Positions 49,801-61,133 of a DNA stretch of 64,000 bases are shown here, piece by piece. This DNA is from Centroberyx gerrardi (taxonomy: Eukaryota; Chordata; Actinopteri; Beryciformes; Berycidae): NCBI RefSeq assembly GCF_048128805.1, contig NC_136006.1:4102315-4166314 (forward strand), read 5' to 3'. How positions within the stretch are numbered: the stretch's first letter is position 1; every line of letters begins with the position of its first letter. A program made the translations under genes and the position numbers. The notes beneath the pieces were generated by a model. That model made no database searches and had not been told where the DNA came from. It saw only the letters and a list, made by a program, of their open reading frames with translations.

Positions 49801-52283
49801 AAAAGACCCAGGCCAAAAAACTGGCTGAGGAAAAGACCCAGTCCAAAAAACTGGCCCAGGAAAAGGCCCAGGCCAAAGAACTGGCCCAGGAAAAGACCCA
49901 GGTCAAAGAACTGGCCCAGGCTAAAGAATTGGCCCAGGAAAAGACCCAGTCCAAAGAACTGGCCCAGGTCAAAGAACAGGCCCAGGTAAAGACCCAGGCC
50001 AAAGAACAGGCCCAGGTAAAGACCCAGTCCAAAGAACTGGCCCAGGAAAAGACCCAGGCCAAAGAACTGGCCCAGGAAAAGACCCAGTCCAAAGAACTGG
50101 CCCAGGAAAAGACCCAGGCCAAAGAACAGGCCCAGGACAAGACCCAGGCCAAAGTCCTGGCCCAGGCCAAAGAACTGGCCCAGGAAAAGACCCAGGCCAA
50201 AGAACTGGCCCAGGACAAGACCCAGGCCAAAGTCCTGGCCCAGGCCAAAGAACCGGCCCAGGAAAAGACCCAGCCCAAAGAACTGACCCAGGCCAAAGAA
50301 CTGGCCCAGGAAAAGACCCAGTCCAAAGAACTGGCCGAGGAAAAGACCCAGGCCAAAGAACTGGCCCAGGAAAAGACCCAGGCCAAAGAACTGGCCCAGG
50401 ACAAGACCCAGGCCAAAGTCCTGGCCCAGGCCAAAGAACTGGCCCAGGAAAAGACCCAGGCCAAAGAACTGACCCAGGCCAAAGAACTGGCCCAGGAAAA
50501 GACCCAGGCCAAAGAACTGACCCAGGCCAAAGAACTGGCCCAGGAAAAGACCCAGTCCAAAGAACTGGCCCAGGAAAAGACCCAGGCCAAAGAACTGGCC
50601 CAGGAAAAGACCCAGCCCAAAGAACTGGCCGAGGAAAAGACCCAGTCCAAAAAACTGGCCCAGGAAAAGGCCCAGGTCAAAGAACTGGCCCAGGAAAAGA
50701 CCCAGTCCAAAGAACTGGCCCAGGCTAAAGAACTGGCCCAGGAAAAGACCCAGTCCAAAGAACTGGCCCAGGTCAAAGAACAGGCCCAGGTAAAGACCCA
50801 GGCCAAAGAACAGGCCCAGGTAAAGACCCAGTCCAAAGAACTGGCCCAGGAAAAGACCCAGGCCAAAGAATTGGCCCAGGAAAAGACCCAGTCCAAAGAA
50901 CAGGCCCAGGTCAAAGAACAGGCCCAGGTAAAGACCCAGGCCAAAGAACAGGCCCAGGTAAAGATCCAGTCCAAAGAACCGGCCCAGGAAAAGACCCAGG
51001 CCAAAGAACTGGCCCAGGAAAAGACCCAGGCCAAAGAACAGGCCCAGGTAAAGACCCAGCCCAAAGAACTGGCCCAGGAAAAGACCCAGGCCAAAGAACT
51101 GGCCCAGGAAAAGACCCAGGCCAAAGAACTGACCCAGGCCAAAGAACTGGCCCAGGAAAAGACCCAGTCCAAAGAACTGGCCCAGGTCAAAGAACAGGCC
51201 CAGGTAAAGACCCAGGCCAAAGAACAGGCCCAGGTAAAGACCCAGTCCAAAGAACTGGCCCAGGAAAAGACCCAGGCCAAAGAACTGGCCCAGGAAAAGA
51301 CCCAGTCCAAAGAACTGGCCCAGGTCAAAGAACAGGCCCAGGTAAAGACCCAGGCCAAAGAACAGGCCCAGGTAAAGATCCAGTCCAAAGAACCGGCCCA
51401 GGAAAAGACCCAGGCCAAAGAACTGGCCCAGGAAAAGACCCAGGCCAAAGAACAGGCCCAGAAAAAGACCCAGCCCAAAGAACTGGCCCAGGAAAAGACC
51501 CAGGCCAAAGAACTGGCCCAGGAAAAGACCCAGGCCAAAGAACTGACCCAGGTCAAAGAACTGGCCCAGGAAAAGACCCAGTCCAAAGAACTGGCCCAGG
51601 AAAAGACCCAGGTCAAAGAACTGGCCCAGGAAAAGACCCAGGAACAGGAACAGGCCCAGATCCAAGCCCTTGAGAAGGAGAAGGAGGCTCTTTGCCATAA
51701 AATAGAGGAGATGAAAGACGCACTCCACAGAGAGAAGAGCCTCGGCGCCCAGGCTGCACGCAAAAGCCAGGCTGTCATCCTCAGCCTGCAGCTTCAAGTC
51801 ATGGAGCAGGACATCAGGCAGAAGGAGGCTGTCTTCGCAGCAAATGAGCTGAAGGAAACTCTGGAAAGGGAGAGGGAGAAGAACAAGAAGGCCCTGCAGG
51901 AGTGCTTCGCCTCCCAGCTGGCTCAGCAGGAGCCAAGCGATGAAGAAATCGGCATCACGGCTGCTCTGAAGGAGGCTGAGCAGAAGCTGGAAAAACACCG
52001 TCTCCAGTGGCAGGAGGAGAAAGCCGGTCTCCTCAGGGCCACAAATGCCAACCTGCAGGCCCTGGAGGAGAAGGAGAGAGGGTGGGCTGAGAGCAAACGC
52101 TTCTTGGAGAAGATTGAAGATCTGGAGAGGGACCTCTTTGAACTCACTTATGAGGAGCAGCTCGAGAAGCCCAAGAAGCGTAGCTGGCTGAGAAGAGTCA
52201 TCGACGCCCTGACTCCGGGCCGCAAAGAGAAAAAGAAGACAGAGAAGAGGAAGAAGTCCAGTTCCAACAAGGGCTCCAAATAA
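44940..52283 (+). CDS. Giant repetitive coiled-coil protein (AQEKTQAKEL repeats), unrecognised
   Basis: Two exons, 44940-45295 and 46838-52283, join in phase (AG|G) to 1933 residues. ATG 44940 has purine at -3 and G at +4; an in-frame ATG at 44874 has a weaker context. Residues 1-245 hold longer repeats (KWSSQEHQLMIEAEE, NWSSQERQMIMEADEHVR, LLLDLDSSGRGQNQIQF). Residues about 245-1720 are degenerate AQEKTQAKEL, AQAKEL and AQVKTQAKEQ units, almost only Ala, Gln, Lys, Glu, Leu, Thr, Ser and Val. Residues about 1720-1880 form a non-repetitive coiled coil, then a basic tail with RSWLRRVIDALTPGRKEKKK. No signal peptide, membrane segment or catalytic motif is seen. The open frame across 5.4 kb, the unique coil and an AATAAA support a real gene. 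It resembles loosely annotated golgin- or trichohyalin-like fish proteins in composition only. Function unknown; a long helical rod or scaffold is a guess. Confidence 0.65.
45296..46837 (+). mobile_element. Internally deleted non-LTR retrotransposon acting as an intron
   Basis: From about 45428 the sequence encodes an endonuclease piece (CVVIYRPPKSQGSF) joined directly to a reverse-transcriptase C-terminal piece (SRLDYCNALFTCLNQSALAR, then SLYWLPIKFRI, and DKAFAVMALRLWNSLPPTVK). The 3' tail AAAGCACTTTGTAAACTCTG and (ATT)n ends at 46829. The order fits an L2/Rex/CR1-type LINE with its middle deleted. It sits exactly between two halves of a repetitive coding exon, with GTCAGG at both borders. 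Confidence 0.85.
46068..46694. mobile_element. TTAA-flanked MITE nested in the LINE
   Basis: Left end TTAAAGGAATAGTTCACCCA, right end its inverse (GGGTGAATTATTCCTTTAA), 28-base inverted repeats including the TTAA target. It interrupts the LINE just before its 3' tail: the LINE reads on directly at AGGTTTGGCTTTTAAC. TTAA targets fit Kolobok or piggyBac superfamilies. A very common teleost element. Confidence 0.85.
47217..51650 (+). repeat. Coding minisatellite, 30-bp and 18-bp units, about 4.4 kb
   Basis: Tandem array of 30-base units (peptide AQEKTQAKEL and variants with D, K or N at position 3 and S, P or V at position 7) interspersed with 18-base units (AQAKEL, TQAKEL). All unit lengths are multiples of three, so the frame is kept. 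Blocks of several units recur as larger segments, for example around 49970-50130, 50750-50900 and 51170-51330. Several antisense frames are also open. Confidence 0.95.
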
Positions 52284-52357
52284 TTCCTCTAATTCTTCAA
52301 CCTGAGCTTCAACCCTTCATTTCTACCCCCCCCCCCCCGCACCTTTTTTTCCCCCGC

Positions 52358-52363
52358 AATAAA
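52358..52363 (+). terminator. Polyadenylation signal of the repeat-protein gene
   Basis: AATAAA 75 bases after the TAA stop, in a C/T-rich then A-rich context. The first signal after the stop codon. Confidence 0.6.
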
Positions 52364-53850
52364 AGATATAAAAAAATTATATCTAAAAAAATAATGTACT
52401 GCCTGTATAGTTTCAATTCTGCAGATAATTATAAGTTCCACTACAGTCAGCAGTGTATGTGTAACTAAACTATCAATTGTTTGTGTGGTTTTGCTTTTTA
52501 AATGCTAAAAATAGGACCTCCTCTTCCCTATCTATAGATGTAACTCAGAAATGGAAGTGAATCTGTTATGTTTCACTGAAAAAAAAAGGTCTTTGGATTT
52601 ACTTTAAAAAAAATTGTATATTGGTTCCATATAATTGAAATGTGTTTAATCAACAAATGATTTGCTTTGGATCTAATTAATTGTAGTTGATTGCATATAG
52701 GTAAAGAGTAGAAACATAACTTCTTTGAGTAAATAACACATTATGATTTTGTGAAACTGACAACCAGTCTTTCCCTGTTTTACTTTTACTGTAGACCTAT
52801 CTCATCCTGGGGTCACATCATGACCTTGGAATTTTAAGGTTCCATTTGACATTTTAGTCAAAAATGATTTATTCATTTTTACTTTTTACTAAACTCCTAC
52901 ACTGACCTAAATTCTTTCTCAACACATAAGTATGATTTCAGCTGACCTGTTCTTAAACTAAGGAGAACTCTGCGACTGCAGTTTGAGATCTCGTGATTAA
53001 AAGACACACTCTTGATTTAGTCCTTATTTTACTTAAAACTCCACCTGATAAAGTCACCAATGGTCAGTTATTTTTGTTGAGTGGGAATGTGAGGGACAAG
53101 ACCAATTCTGTCCTGTTTTGGTTTGATCATCTATGTCAAGCAGTTTTAAGGATTAAACACTTAAACCAATCAATTTATAGATATTATTCCTTTCAACTAG
53201 TCACGATTCCAGTCAGGTCTCTCTCGTGCCTTGTCCAGTCCACCATGTTATTGCTTGCTAATGTTTGCTACGTAGAAGCCAGTCTGTGGCTGTAGCTGCT
53301 CGTGTTGCCTTCAGGTACTGTCGGAAACACCGGGATTCCGATTTCAGCGCATACAAATCGACACAAAGAAGTAAAAACACGACTGGAAAAGTTGCCGAGA
53401 CGTTTAGGGATCGTGTGTTGAGGGGAAAATTGCAGAATAGCGTGGGAGTCAGGAACTGATGATAAAATCAACGTTTCTTGCTATTAGATATTATTGTTCG
53501 CTATTCTCTCCAAATAATCAGTACAGTATGATTCTACATTGTTTCTTTCACTCTTTAACTTTTAGCTGTCACGCATCACAAAACAAAAATGTTGCTTTGC
53601 GCCACTTGGAATGCGCCACTGGAATGCGCTGAACATCGTAATTACGACAGTCGCAAAACAGAAAGGGGATCTTGCGAGCAGCACAGGAAGGCAGCACTGC
53701 AGGAGCGGGCGGTAACTGCTCGGAGAGCTGCAGAAGGCAGCAGGCAACACGGCCAGCTACGCAAGCGTACTGCTGCTACTAGCTAACGCGGCCTTCGCGA
53801 GTGCAGAAGCAAAATAGCTATATTTCAGCCAGCTGGCACCAAACTGCAGA
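52364..53850 (+). promoter_or_regulatory. mphosph8: Intergenic region and mphosph8 promoter/5' UTR
   Basis: 52364 to about 53200 is AT-rich without gene signal and holds the first copy of a dispersed repeat (52978-53107). From about 53540 the sequence becomes CpG-richer (GAGCGGGCGGTAACTGCTCG, CTAACGCGGCCTTCGCGAGT), which continues into intron 1 to about 54500 and fits a CpG-type promoter for mphosph8. No TATA box was seen. The transcription start cannot be fixed. Confidence 0.45.
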
Positions 53851-56395
53851 CATGGAGGCTGAAACCGAGAGGGTAGAGCCTCCAGATAGCGAGCAAGACG
53901 AGGAAGAAGATGTGTACGAAGTGGAGAGGATTATTGACATGCGAGTGGAAGAGGTAAAGCTAGCTAACTTTGCTACGTTGCTGCCTGGCTAGCTTTAAAC
54001 GAGCTGCTGGCAAACATGGCTGGCAAAGCTTTCACCCCACTCTCACGACGCCTACATCGGCGACTCTGCACTTAGCTTTAGCAAAACGGCTCGTAGTAAT
54101 GTAATTTTAAATGCATTTCGACGTCGTGAATTGTTATTCGTGTCACTGTTCTCACACATAAATCGTTTGTTTTAGTCGTGGCGTGGGAATGCCCACAGCC
54201 CGGACATTGATAGCATTGTGTGTCTGCACAACTTCTCCCATGATGTCCGCTCCTCTCTCCCCTGCGGAGGCCAAGGACGGATGGTTTGCAAGCTTGCAAA
54301 TATTTTCATTGTGGTTGCGATCGGCAAGGGCGTCGTTCATACAAATCTCAGGAGTAGTCTCACCGTGCATAAGCCAGTTTGATTGTGAGATTTCCTAGCG
54401 TTAAACAACGTCAGTGAACGTTATTCCTAATATAACGGCAGCTAGCGTTAGCATTGTCGCCGCGTTATTTCAAAATGCATAAACTGACCGACTTACCTGC
54501 TCTCGTCTCGTTTGATCAAGATATGTTTGCGTGGGATATGGTTCTATTTGATTTCATTTTTGAAGCTATTTATAACACAGTTGGTTGCAACGATAAGCAG
54601 TAGTTAGCTTTATTTCAGTTTCTTCGTTTGTTTATATGTCAAGCTCAGGTAACGTCACATTTTTTTACGAAAACGATATAACGTTACACTAATCCTAAAA
54701 AACGCATTTAAAAGGGGGATACTATGCTAATGTCACAGCAGAACTATAAGCTATAGCCTATATAATATACTGTTTATTTGTATAGTGGATGCAGATATTA
54801 AAAAAACACCATGAAGTATATTAAGGTCACGATACACTCACTTTTGAGTACTACATACACACTACATTATTATATCTGTTTTTCATTTGGACTCCCATGA
54901 CAGCAGTATTGTACACAAACTAATTAGCTACCTAACGTTACGTTTGCATAACATGGTCATGCCACTGTATGAATGTTGTGAAAACACACTCGGGTCAAGA
55001 ATAAAGCCCTTTCACACATGGAAATAACAGTTTGGAGTGAAGAGCCTGGATCATGACACAGCTGATTTGTATTTGTTAAACAGTTAAGTTTGTCTTTATA
55101 GACTGTTCTGGTGCCCAGTGGTCTCACACCGCTGCTTGTCATATCTTGTTTACAGAGTCCTGCTCTGCCACAAGGCTATGCTACATTCACACTTAAGATG
55201 TTAACTGGTCCTTCAAGTGAGCGCACATTGTAATGAACGGAGTGATTTTGTGTGTGTGAGAGAGAGAGAGAGGTGGGGGTCTTGAATTCACAGACTTCAG
55301 GACTCATCGCTCCCATGTATTTAGGGTATTGATTTCCTGGTGTCCTGCTTTCTCCTTTCCCCCCCCTAATCAGTCTTGAATACTACAAGGTGGCATGCAA
55401 ACACACTCTCTGTCTCTCACACACACACACACACACATATTATTTTCCTTACCTAAACTGTTTAGCGCTGTGAGGAATTCTTCACATTGCAGTCATAGAA
55501 GAACATCCTTAAGAAGAACCCCTTGATTTATAAAGCAATTGTGAGCCATAATGCTATTTCCACAAACATCTAGCATATGTTTCAGAAAACTTTGTCTATC
55601 ACATGACAGAAAATTGTCTTTGATGTGGCTCATAAAAAAGACATACCATATAAAAACAAATAAGCAGACATAAGGATTAAAAACATACATAAGAGGGGGG
55701 GGGGGGTTCTTTAAGGAACTCCTGAGCGATATTTTGTTCTAATGAGGAACCCTAAGGTGCTCCTTGGGATCTTTAGAAGAGAGGGCTCCTGAAGGACCCC
55801 TAGTTTTAGAGCACACTGTCACACAATATTTAGGTTGCGGTATTACTTTATTTTTGTAGACTACAGGGGAAAGGGTCAGACAGAAAAACATTTGGTAATA
55901 TGCGTTCTTAGTTCAGGTGGCCATTAGTTACATGTATGTTCTCCCAAATTCACTTTATGGGTCGCCTTTCATGGCCTGGTAAACTCAGAACAATTACCTT
56001 CCAAGAATAATCTGTCCTGGCTAAAATAATTAATATGCAATTTTTTTTTTGTAGAAATTTGTTGCTCAACCTGTTTTTGATGTTTAGAATTCATCGTGAA
56101 GTGCAACAGAAGTCACATTACAACTGGTGATGATCTGGGTGACTTGCAGTTTGAGATTTGGTGATTAAAAAAACACTCTTGATTTAGACTTTATTTCACT
56201 TCACCTGATAAAGTCACAAATGGTCAGTTATTTTTGTTTAGTGGGAATGTGAGGGAAGAGATCAATTGCCTCTCAAAAATTGCCTTTCAAGAATAATGTT
56301 TCCGGGCTAAAATAATGAATATACATTTTTTTGTAGAAATATGTCGCCCCTACCTGTTTTCAGTGTTTAGAATTCATCATGAAGTGCAAAAGAAT
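52978..56395. repeat. Dispersed repeat copies around mphosph8 exon 1
   Basis: About 125 bases at 52978-53107 (CACTCTTGATTTAGTCC, GGTCAGTTATTTTTGTTGAG, GTGGGAATGTGAGGGA) recur at 56148-56270 with about 85% identity by eye. In addition, about 120 bases at 55975-56100 (GGCTAAAATAATTAATATGC ... TTTAGAATTCATCGTGAAGT) recur at 56280-56395. The pieces may belong to one unclassified element. Confidence 0.6.
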
Positions 56396-57465
56396 TCAGA
56401 TTACAAGAGCACTTTGAGGTATGATTATCTCAAAAAGTTTCTGCCTAGTGTGGTGGGCGACTCTTATTCATTTATCCACCAAAGACAGTTTTTTTACCGG
56501 CATTTTGCACTTGGCAAACAATTTCAGAGCCCAGTGTTGCCCCCTGCTTCAGGTCATCTTGTGTTTTACCGCTGCGAGTCTGTGCCGCCAGTCTGGCACG
56601 CAGACCCCAGGAACACCGAGGCTGGTGAAACCGGATCGTATAAGGAAGTCGCCCGGGCCCGCTGGCAGCTCTCCAGGAAGATGCAGCCGTTGGACTGAAT
56701 GTGTGTGTTTGTGTGTTGGTGCAGTCTTGTCTGTGGGCGTGGGCCTAATGCAAACAGAGGTTCAGTCAGCGGCTACATAAACACAGTGCACGTGCTGTGT
56801 GGCAGGCTGCGAGGAAAACAGACATTACACCGTGCCACAAATAGACTTTGGTCGAGGCAGTTTAGGAAAAGACAGCAGCTTCCCAAATCTGCACGTTTGT
56901 TATCTGCATCGGTGAAGTCAGTATATTTGGAAGGTGGATAGATTTTTTACATGCCGGACACGTTCTTTACATGTACGGACCTCTGTAGATGCATTTATAT
57001 GAATACAAGTGCATTTTTGCACGTGCATATGCTGTAGTTTTCATTGTTTTTCCTCATAATCCTCTCATTTGTTATTTATTGTATAATTTCTCACTTATTT
57101 AATGCTGCACATATTTCACATTTTTTCTATTCCCTTGATTTCTGAGTTCTGTTGCTACTGCTGCTATTTTTCACTCTGTAGTCCATGCTTTATTCATACT
57201 TTCCTCCATATTTCTTCTTAATATCCTCTAGTAATGAAATTGTTGGTTGAGTAAGTTTCCATAACCCCCATTGGCTGCAGTCTGATTTATATTCTGTTTT
57301 TCTTTGCTGTAAACGCAAACTATTTTTCTGCTGCAACGGCCCAATTTCTCCATGGAGATCATTAAAGTTTCATCTTATCTTATGTAGGCTCAGCGGACAC
57401 TTGTCTTAAACAAGGAAGAGCACAATAAGACAAGGAAGAATAAAGTCCTATAAGTAGCTGCTTTA

Positions 57466-57499
<34 letters not shown>

Positions 57500-57650
57500 G
57501 TGTGTGAGAGAGGGAGAGGGAGAGAATGAGATGAGAGTGAGTGGGTTCCCAACGACCTTTACTTCTGGATCAGATTTTGGCCTTTAAAAAGGAATACCGT
57601 TTAATTTAAGAATTCACATATGCTGTCTTTCTAGCCTAGGACTGTGTGTG

Positions 57651-57689
<39 letters not shown>

Positions 57690-60600
57690 GTGATAGATTG
57701 TGAGCGAGTGACACTGGAGGAGCTGCCCTGTGTGTTAAAACTGACCTTGAAGATAAGTGATTGTGTGTGAGCTGAATAGAAGAGCATGCTGGGATTGTTC
57801 ATTTTATCTGTAATTCACCAAGCTTCCCTTCCAGATGTTTCCTTATCACAGAAAATATAACATTTCACTATTCAAACAAAAGACACATTTTTATGAAATT
57901 TCCTCATGAATTCTAGAAACCCCACATATTTAAACTATTCACTCAAATAGCTGACTTTATGAACTGTTTAGGCGTTCATTAAAGCTGCACTAGGCATGAT
58001 GTTTATGTAAAAATCCACTCAGCAGCCTAAATCCCAAACTGGGGTTTGGGGGAAATGTTCTTACAACGTTTATCTCTTGCTGCCATTTGAGGCCCCCAGC
58101 ATGCGAAATTGCCAGTGCAACTTTAATTTTTTGCATTTATTCATTCAACACACAACTTGTAATTTTCTGGGCATTCATGTGGTTAGGCACACACTTTTAT
58201 GTAAAATTTTATCTGTTTTTAGTTGTATCTCTGTTTTCTAGTTGTTTCTGTGTATCTCTGTATTACCTTTTTATTGTATTGTGGTATTTTTACGTCACTG
58301 TCTCTTTGTGTTTTGTTGTATGTAAAGCACTTTGTAAACATTGTTTTTAGAAAAGTGCTATACAAATAAAGTTATTACATTCACTCTCAGTCAAATCTCT
58401 TGCTGTCTGGTAGAATCCATCATCAAAGTGGCTTGTAAATGTTGGAAACCAGCAGCCTCCATGTCAGGTTGGTGTGGTGGTGATGCTCTAGGTTAGTGTG
58501 ATACTTCTACAGGGGGGTCATGACCTTTCTGTCTTCTTCCTGCTCTCAGGGGGAAGTGCTGTACAGAGTCCGCTGGAAGAACTACTGCTCCGATGACGAC
58601 ACCTGGGAGCCCGAGGCCCATCTGGAGGACTGCCGCGAAGTCCTCCTGGCTTTTAAAAAGACCATGGCAGAGCTCAAGGCCAAGAAAGAGGCGGAAGCTA
58701 AGAAGAGCGTGGTGAGTGTAAGAGACGGTCAGCACTACAGAACACTACTGATACTGGATTCACAGAGCCGATACTGATGGAGATGTTTTCATGAATGAGA
58801 TGAAACTCACTCTGGTTTATTTGAAGTCCAAGCTCTGTCTTTGTAGGTTTCACAGCTCTCCTCTGATACAGGTAACTGATAGGAAACATACTATCAAAAA
58901 CCAAGGATGGGGGGGGGGTTTCTTATGCTCATGCTGCCAAAAGTGCAGGGCGATAGTGCAGCAAATGTTTCAGTCTGTTGACCTCCTTTAGTGGATTAAA
59001 TATTTACAGAGCAAAATTAGATTTATCTGCTTCTTTTTTGAAAGTGGCGTGACTTACTTAAGTTTTATTTTGTTATTGCATTTGACCAGGAAACCTTTTT
59101 CGAAATCAGTTACCTTACAACTAATGCTTTTCCTCGTTCCAGTGTAAGAACACAGATTATATCTCTGTGGAATCCGGTGGGAAATAAGTTAGTCTGGCAG
59201 CCAATTTTCCAGGGAACCAAAAATCACATGGAGGTCCTGTTGAATTCTAAAAATCTTGTTGAGTGGTAAAATAGTGCAAGTGGCTTGTGAATTTTGGGAT
59301 CAATCAGTCCCTCAGGTCAGAGGACCAGAGAAAGTGCATTTGCTTCCCTGGATATGAGCCAATTCCACTATTATGCTGACGGATAACAAGGTCCTTGAAA
59401 TCCTTGAAAGTTTGTGAATTTGAGAAAAAAAAATCAAGGCCTTGAAAGTTTTTGGAAATAGACATAAATAGACATGGGTCATTGAAAGTGCTTTTTAATT
59501 GTCTGTGAGCTTCTGTAAAGCCTGCTAGTTCTCATTATAAAAATTCTCAGTGTTGTAACAGTCATTAACCTTGATCCGTGTCTCAAACTATGCCGTGTTG
59601 GGTCCTTGAATTTGAGGGAATTGGGCCTGGAAAGTCCTTGAAAAGCCCTTGAATTTGATGTTTAAGAAGGTGTGGGAACCCTGGGATAAATTTTAAGCAA
59701 ATATTGTTCCACATTAAGGGTGTTCTAGTATACAGTAATCTGTCTGGCCCTAGTCAGCACTACTAGACTTTTTTGGGGGAAAGTCTGTTTAAGGTCTGTG
59801 AACATTACAAGAGTTTAACATTCACTTAAATGGACTTTGTGATTGTGAAAAGTTATAAGAGAATCGTCAGTCAAACTTAAGCCAACCACCACTCAGCCTT
59901 AGAGCTTTGATCACGATCAAGAAGACTGTCTGCAACTTATTTTACATCTACTGGATTGTATATGTAGAATCCACAGCATTTAAATTCAGTAAACAAACAC
60001 ACTCAATTAAATGAACAAACACACTCTGACAACAGTAGATGGTCTTGACCATGTTGTTGACATTTCTGTTGCTTTTCCCCCTCAACAACCAGAAGCTGCT
60101 GCCCACGAAGAGCGATGTGTTTGATGCCGACTCAGAGAGTGAGAGCGACAAAGACCGTCCAGCTGAGATGCCCGTCAAGAAGAAGAAAAAGAAAAAAATA
60201 CGGGAAGAGGAAGAGGAACCGCCTCCAAAGGAGAAAAGAAAAAAGAAGAAGGACAAGCGGAAGGACGAGTTGAGGCCTCTACCGGCACCAGAGACAGACG
60301 AAGAGGAAGAGAGACCCCCGACTCCGCCCTCGCCTCCCAAGGAGAAAAAGACTGAATTGAAAAAAAGACTGGTTGACTCTGAAGAGGAGGACGATGAGCC
60401 CGTTCCCCCCAAGAAACACAAGAAGGAAAAGGGGAAAGACGGGGGGAAGCACAGGAAGGAAAGAGGAGAGGAGGGGAAGAAAAAGAAAGGGAAGAAAGAC
60501 CGTAAGATCGAATCCTCCGACGACGAGGCCGCCGCTCCGCTGGAGGAAGACCTGAGTGACGGCCCGTCCGAGTCCCAAACAGACGACACCACGGCGATGG

Positions 60601-61133
60601 AGACCACCACAAAGTCCGCAGAAAAGGCACGGCCCGACGACAAGTCCAAACAGAAGAAGGGCAAGTCGGAGCTGAAGCTGCAGGGCATCAAGGACCTCAT
60701 CCACGACAAAAAGAGCAAAAAGCCTGATGCCGCCGCGCCCGCCCAGAAAGACAGCAGCCTCCAAAAACTCAAGAGCCTCACCTCGAAGAGCAGGGAAGAG
60801 GCCGCGCCGCACTCCTCGGACTCCAGCGACAGCTCCACGCTGCATAAGAAAGCCAAGAGCAAAGGGCAGGAGAGCGCCTCAGCACCGCCCAAAGTCCCGT
60901 CTTCCTCCGCCTCGTCCTCGTCGTCCTCGTCCTCCATCGCGCCAACCGGCAGCACCAAGGCTAAAGAGGAGGAGGTGGCTAAAGAGGAAGTGGTGGGACA
61001 GAAGGACGCGACTGGCTCCACTAACCTGTTTGAGAAGTTCCTGTTGAACTGCGAGGCCAAGGACCGAGTTCCCCGCAGGCAGGCCGTTCATCAGCCCTCC
61101 TCCACAGAGAGCAGCAGCAGCAAATCCACAAAG
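53852..61133 (+). CDS. mphosph8: M-phase phosphoprotein 8, H3K9me3 reader, 5' part (three exons)
   Basis: Exons 53852-53953, 58550-58711 and 60093-61133, each a multiple of three with phase-0 joins; the gene continues past the right edge. The ATG at 53852 lies in a strong context (GACATGG). Exons 1-2 form the chromodomain VYEVERIIDMRVEEGEVLYR...WKNYCSDDDTWEPEAHLEDC. Exon 3 is a Lys/Glu/Ser-rich linker with KKKKKKKIREEEEEPPPKEK, then LKLQGIKDLIHDKKSKKPDA and FEKFLLNCEAKDRVPRRQAV. MPHOSPH8 binds H3K9me3 and is part of the HUSH complex that silences retroelements; its ankyrin repeats should lie to the right. The first aromatic cage residue is Tyr instead of human Phe, a change also found in HP1 proteins; Trp and the second Tyr are kept. 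Confidence 0.93.
56520..56698 (+). other. GC-rich open stretch in mphosph8 intron 1, nature unknown
   Basis: In an AT-rich intron, about 180 bases are GC-rich and open (SPVLPPASGHLVFYRCESVP, then RWQLSRKMQPLD and stop). The open frame extends upstream into repeat sequence at 56315. No conserved domain is recognised, and no convincing acceptor-donor pair was found around it. Confidence 0.25.
57300..58380 (+). mobile_element. Two retroelement 3' tails in mphosph8 intron 1
   Basis: 57340-57385 (CTCCATGGAGATCATTAAAG, then TTTCATCTTATC) is the forward copy of a tail found reversed inside the MITE at 16468-16827. 58318-58378 (GTAAAGCACTTTGTAAACAT, then GTGCTATACAAATAAAGTTA) is the same tail type as the LINE ending at 46830. 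Both appear 5'-truncated. Confidence 0.55.
57471..57690. repeat. TG microsatellites in mphosph8 intron 1
   Basis: Two TG tracts, about 57471-57507 and 57644-57687, separated by a GAGAGGGAGAGGGAGAG purine run and unique sequence. Neither is near a splice site, unlike most others in the window. Confidence 0.9.
59390..59683. mobile_element. hAT-like MITE remnant (CCTTGAAA-rich)
   Basis: Rich in GTCCTTGAAATCCTTGAAAG on the left and CTTGAAAAGCCCTTGAATTT on the right, ending GGGAACCCTG, a composition known from teleost hAT MITEs. Clean terminal repeats were not found. It lies in mphosph8 intron 2; a related piece is at about 28280-28510 in ttf2. Confidence 0.4.

Larger units (their letters stand above)
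53912..58660 (+). other. mphosph8: MPHOSPH8 chromodomain split by a 4.6-kb intron
   Basis: The domain starts at VYEVERIIDMRVEE (end of exon 1) and continues GEVLYRVRWKNYCSDDDTWE in exon 2. The aromatic cage is Y (VYEVE), W (VRWK) and Y (KNY); the acidic DDDTWEPE groove is present. The intron falls between the first two beta strands. Confidence 0.93.

Noticed and set aside
48033..51998. Minus-strand frame of 1321 codons
   Set aside because: A passive antisense frame of the tandem array; the plus strand has a unique C-terminal domain, a stop, a polyadenylation signal and an upstream exon, and the minus strand has none.
58087..58350. 87-codon plus-strand hydrophobic frame
   Set aside because: Overlaps a MITE end and a LINE-type 3' tail in mphosph8 intron 1; Phe/Cys/Val-rich without domain.
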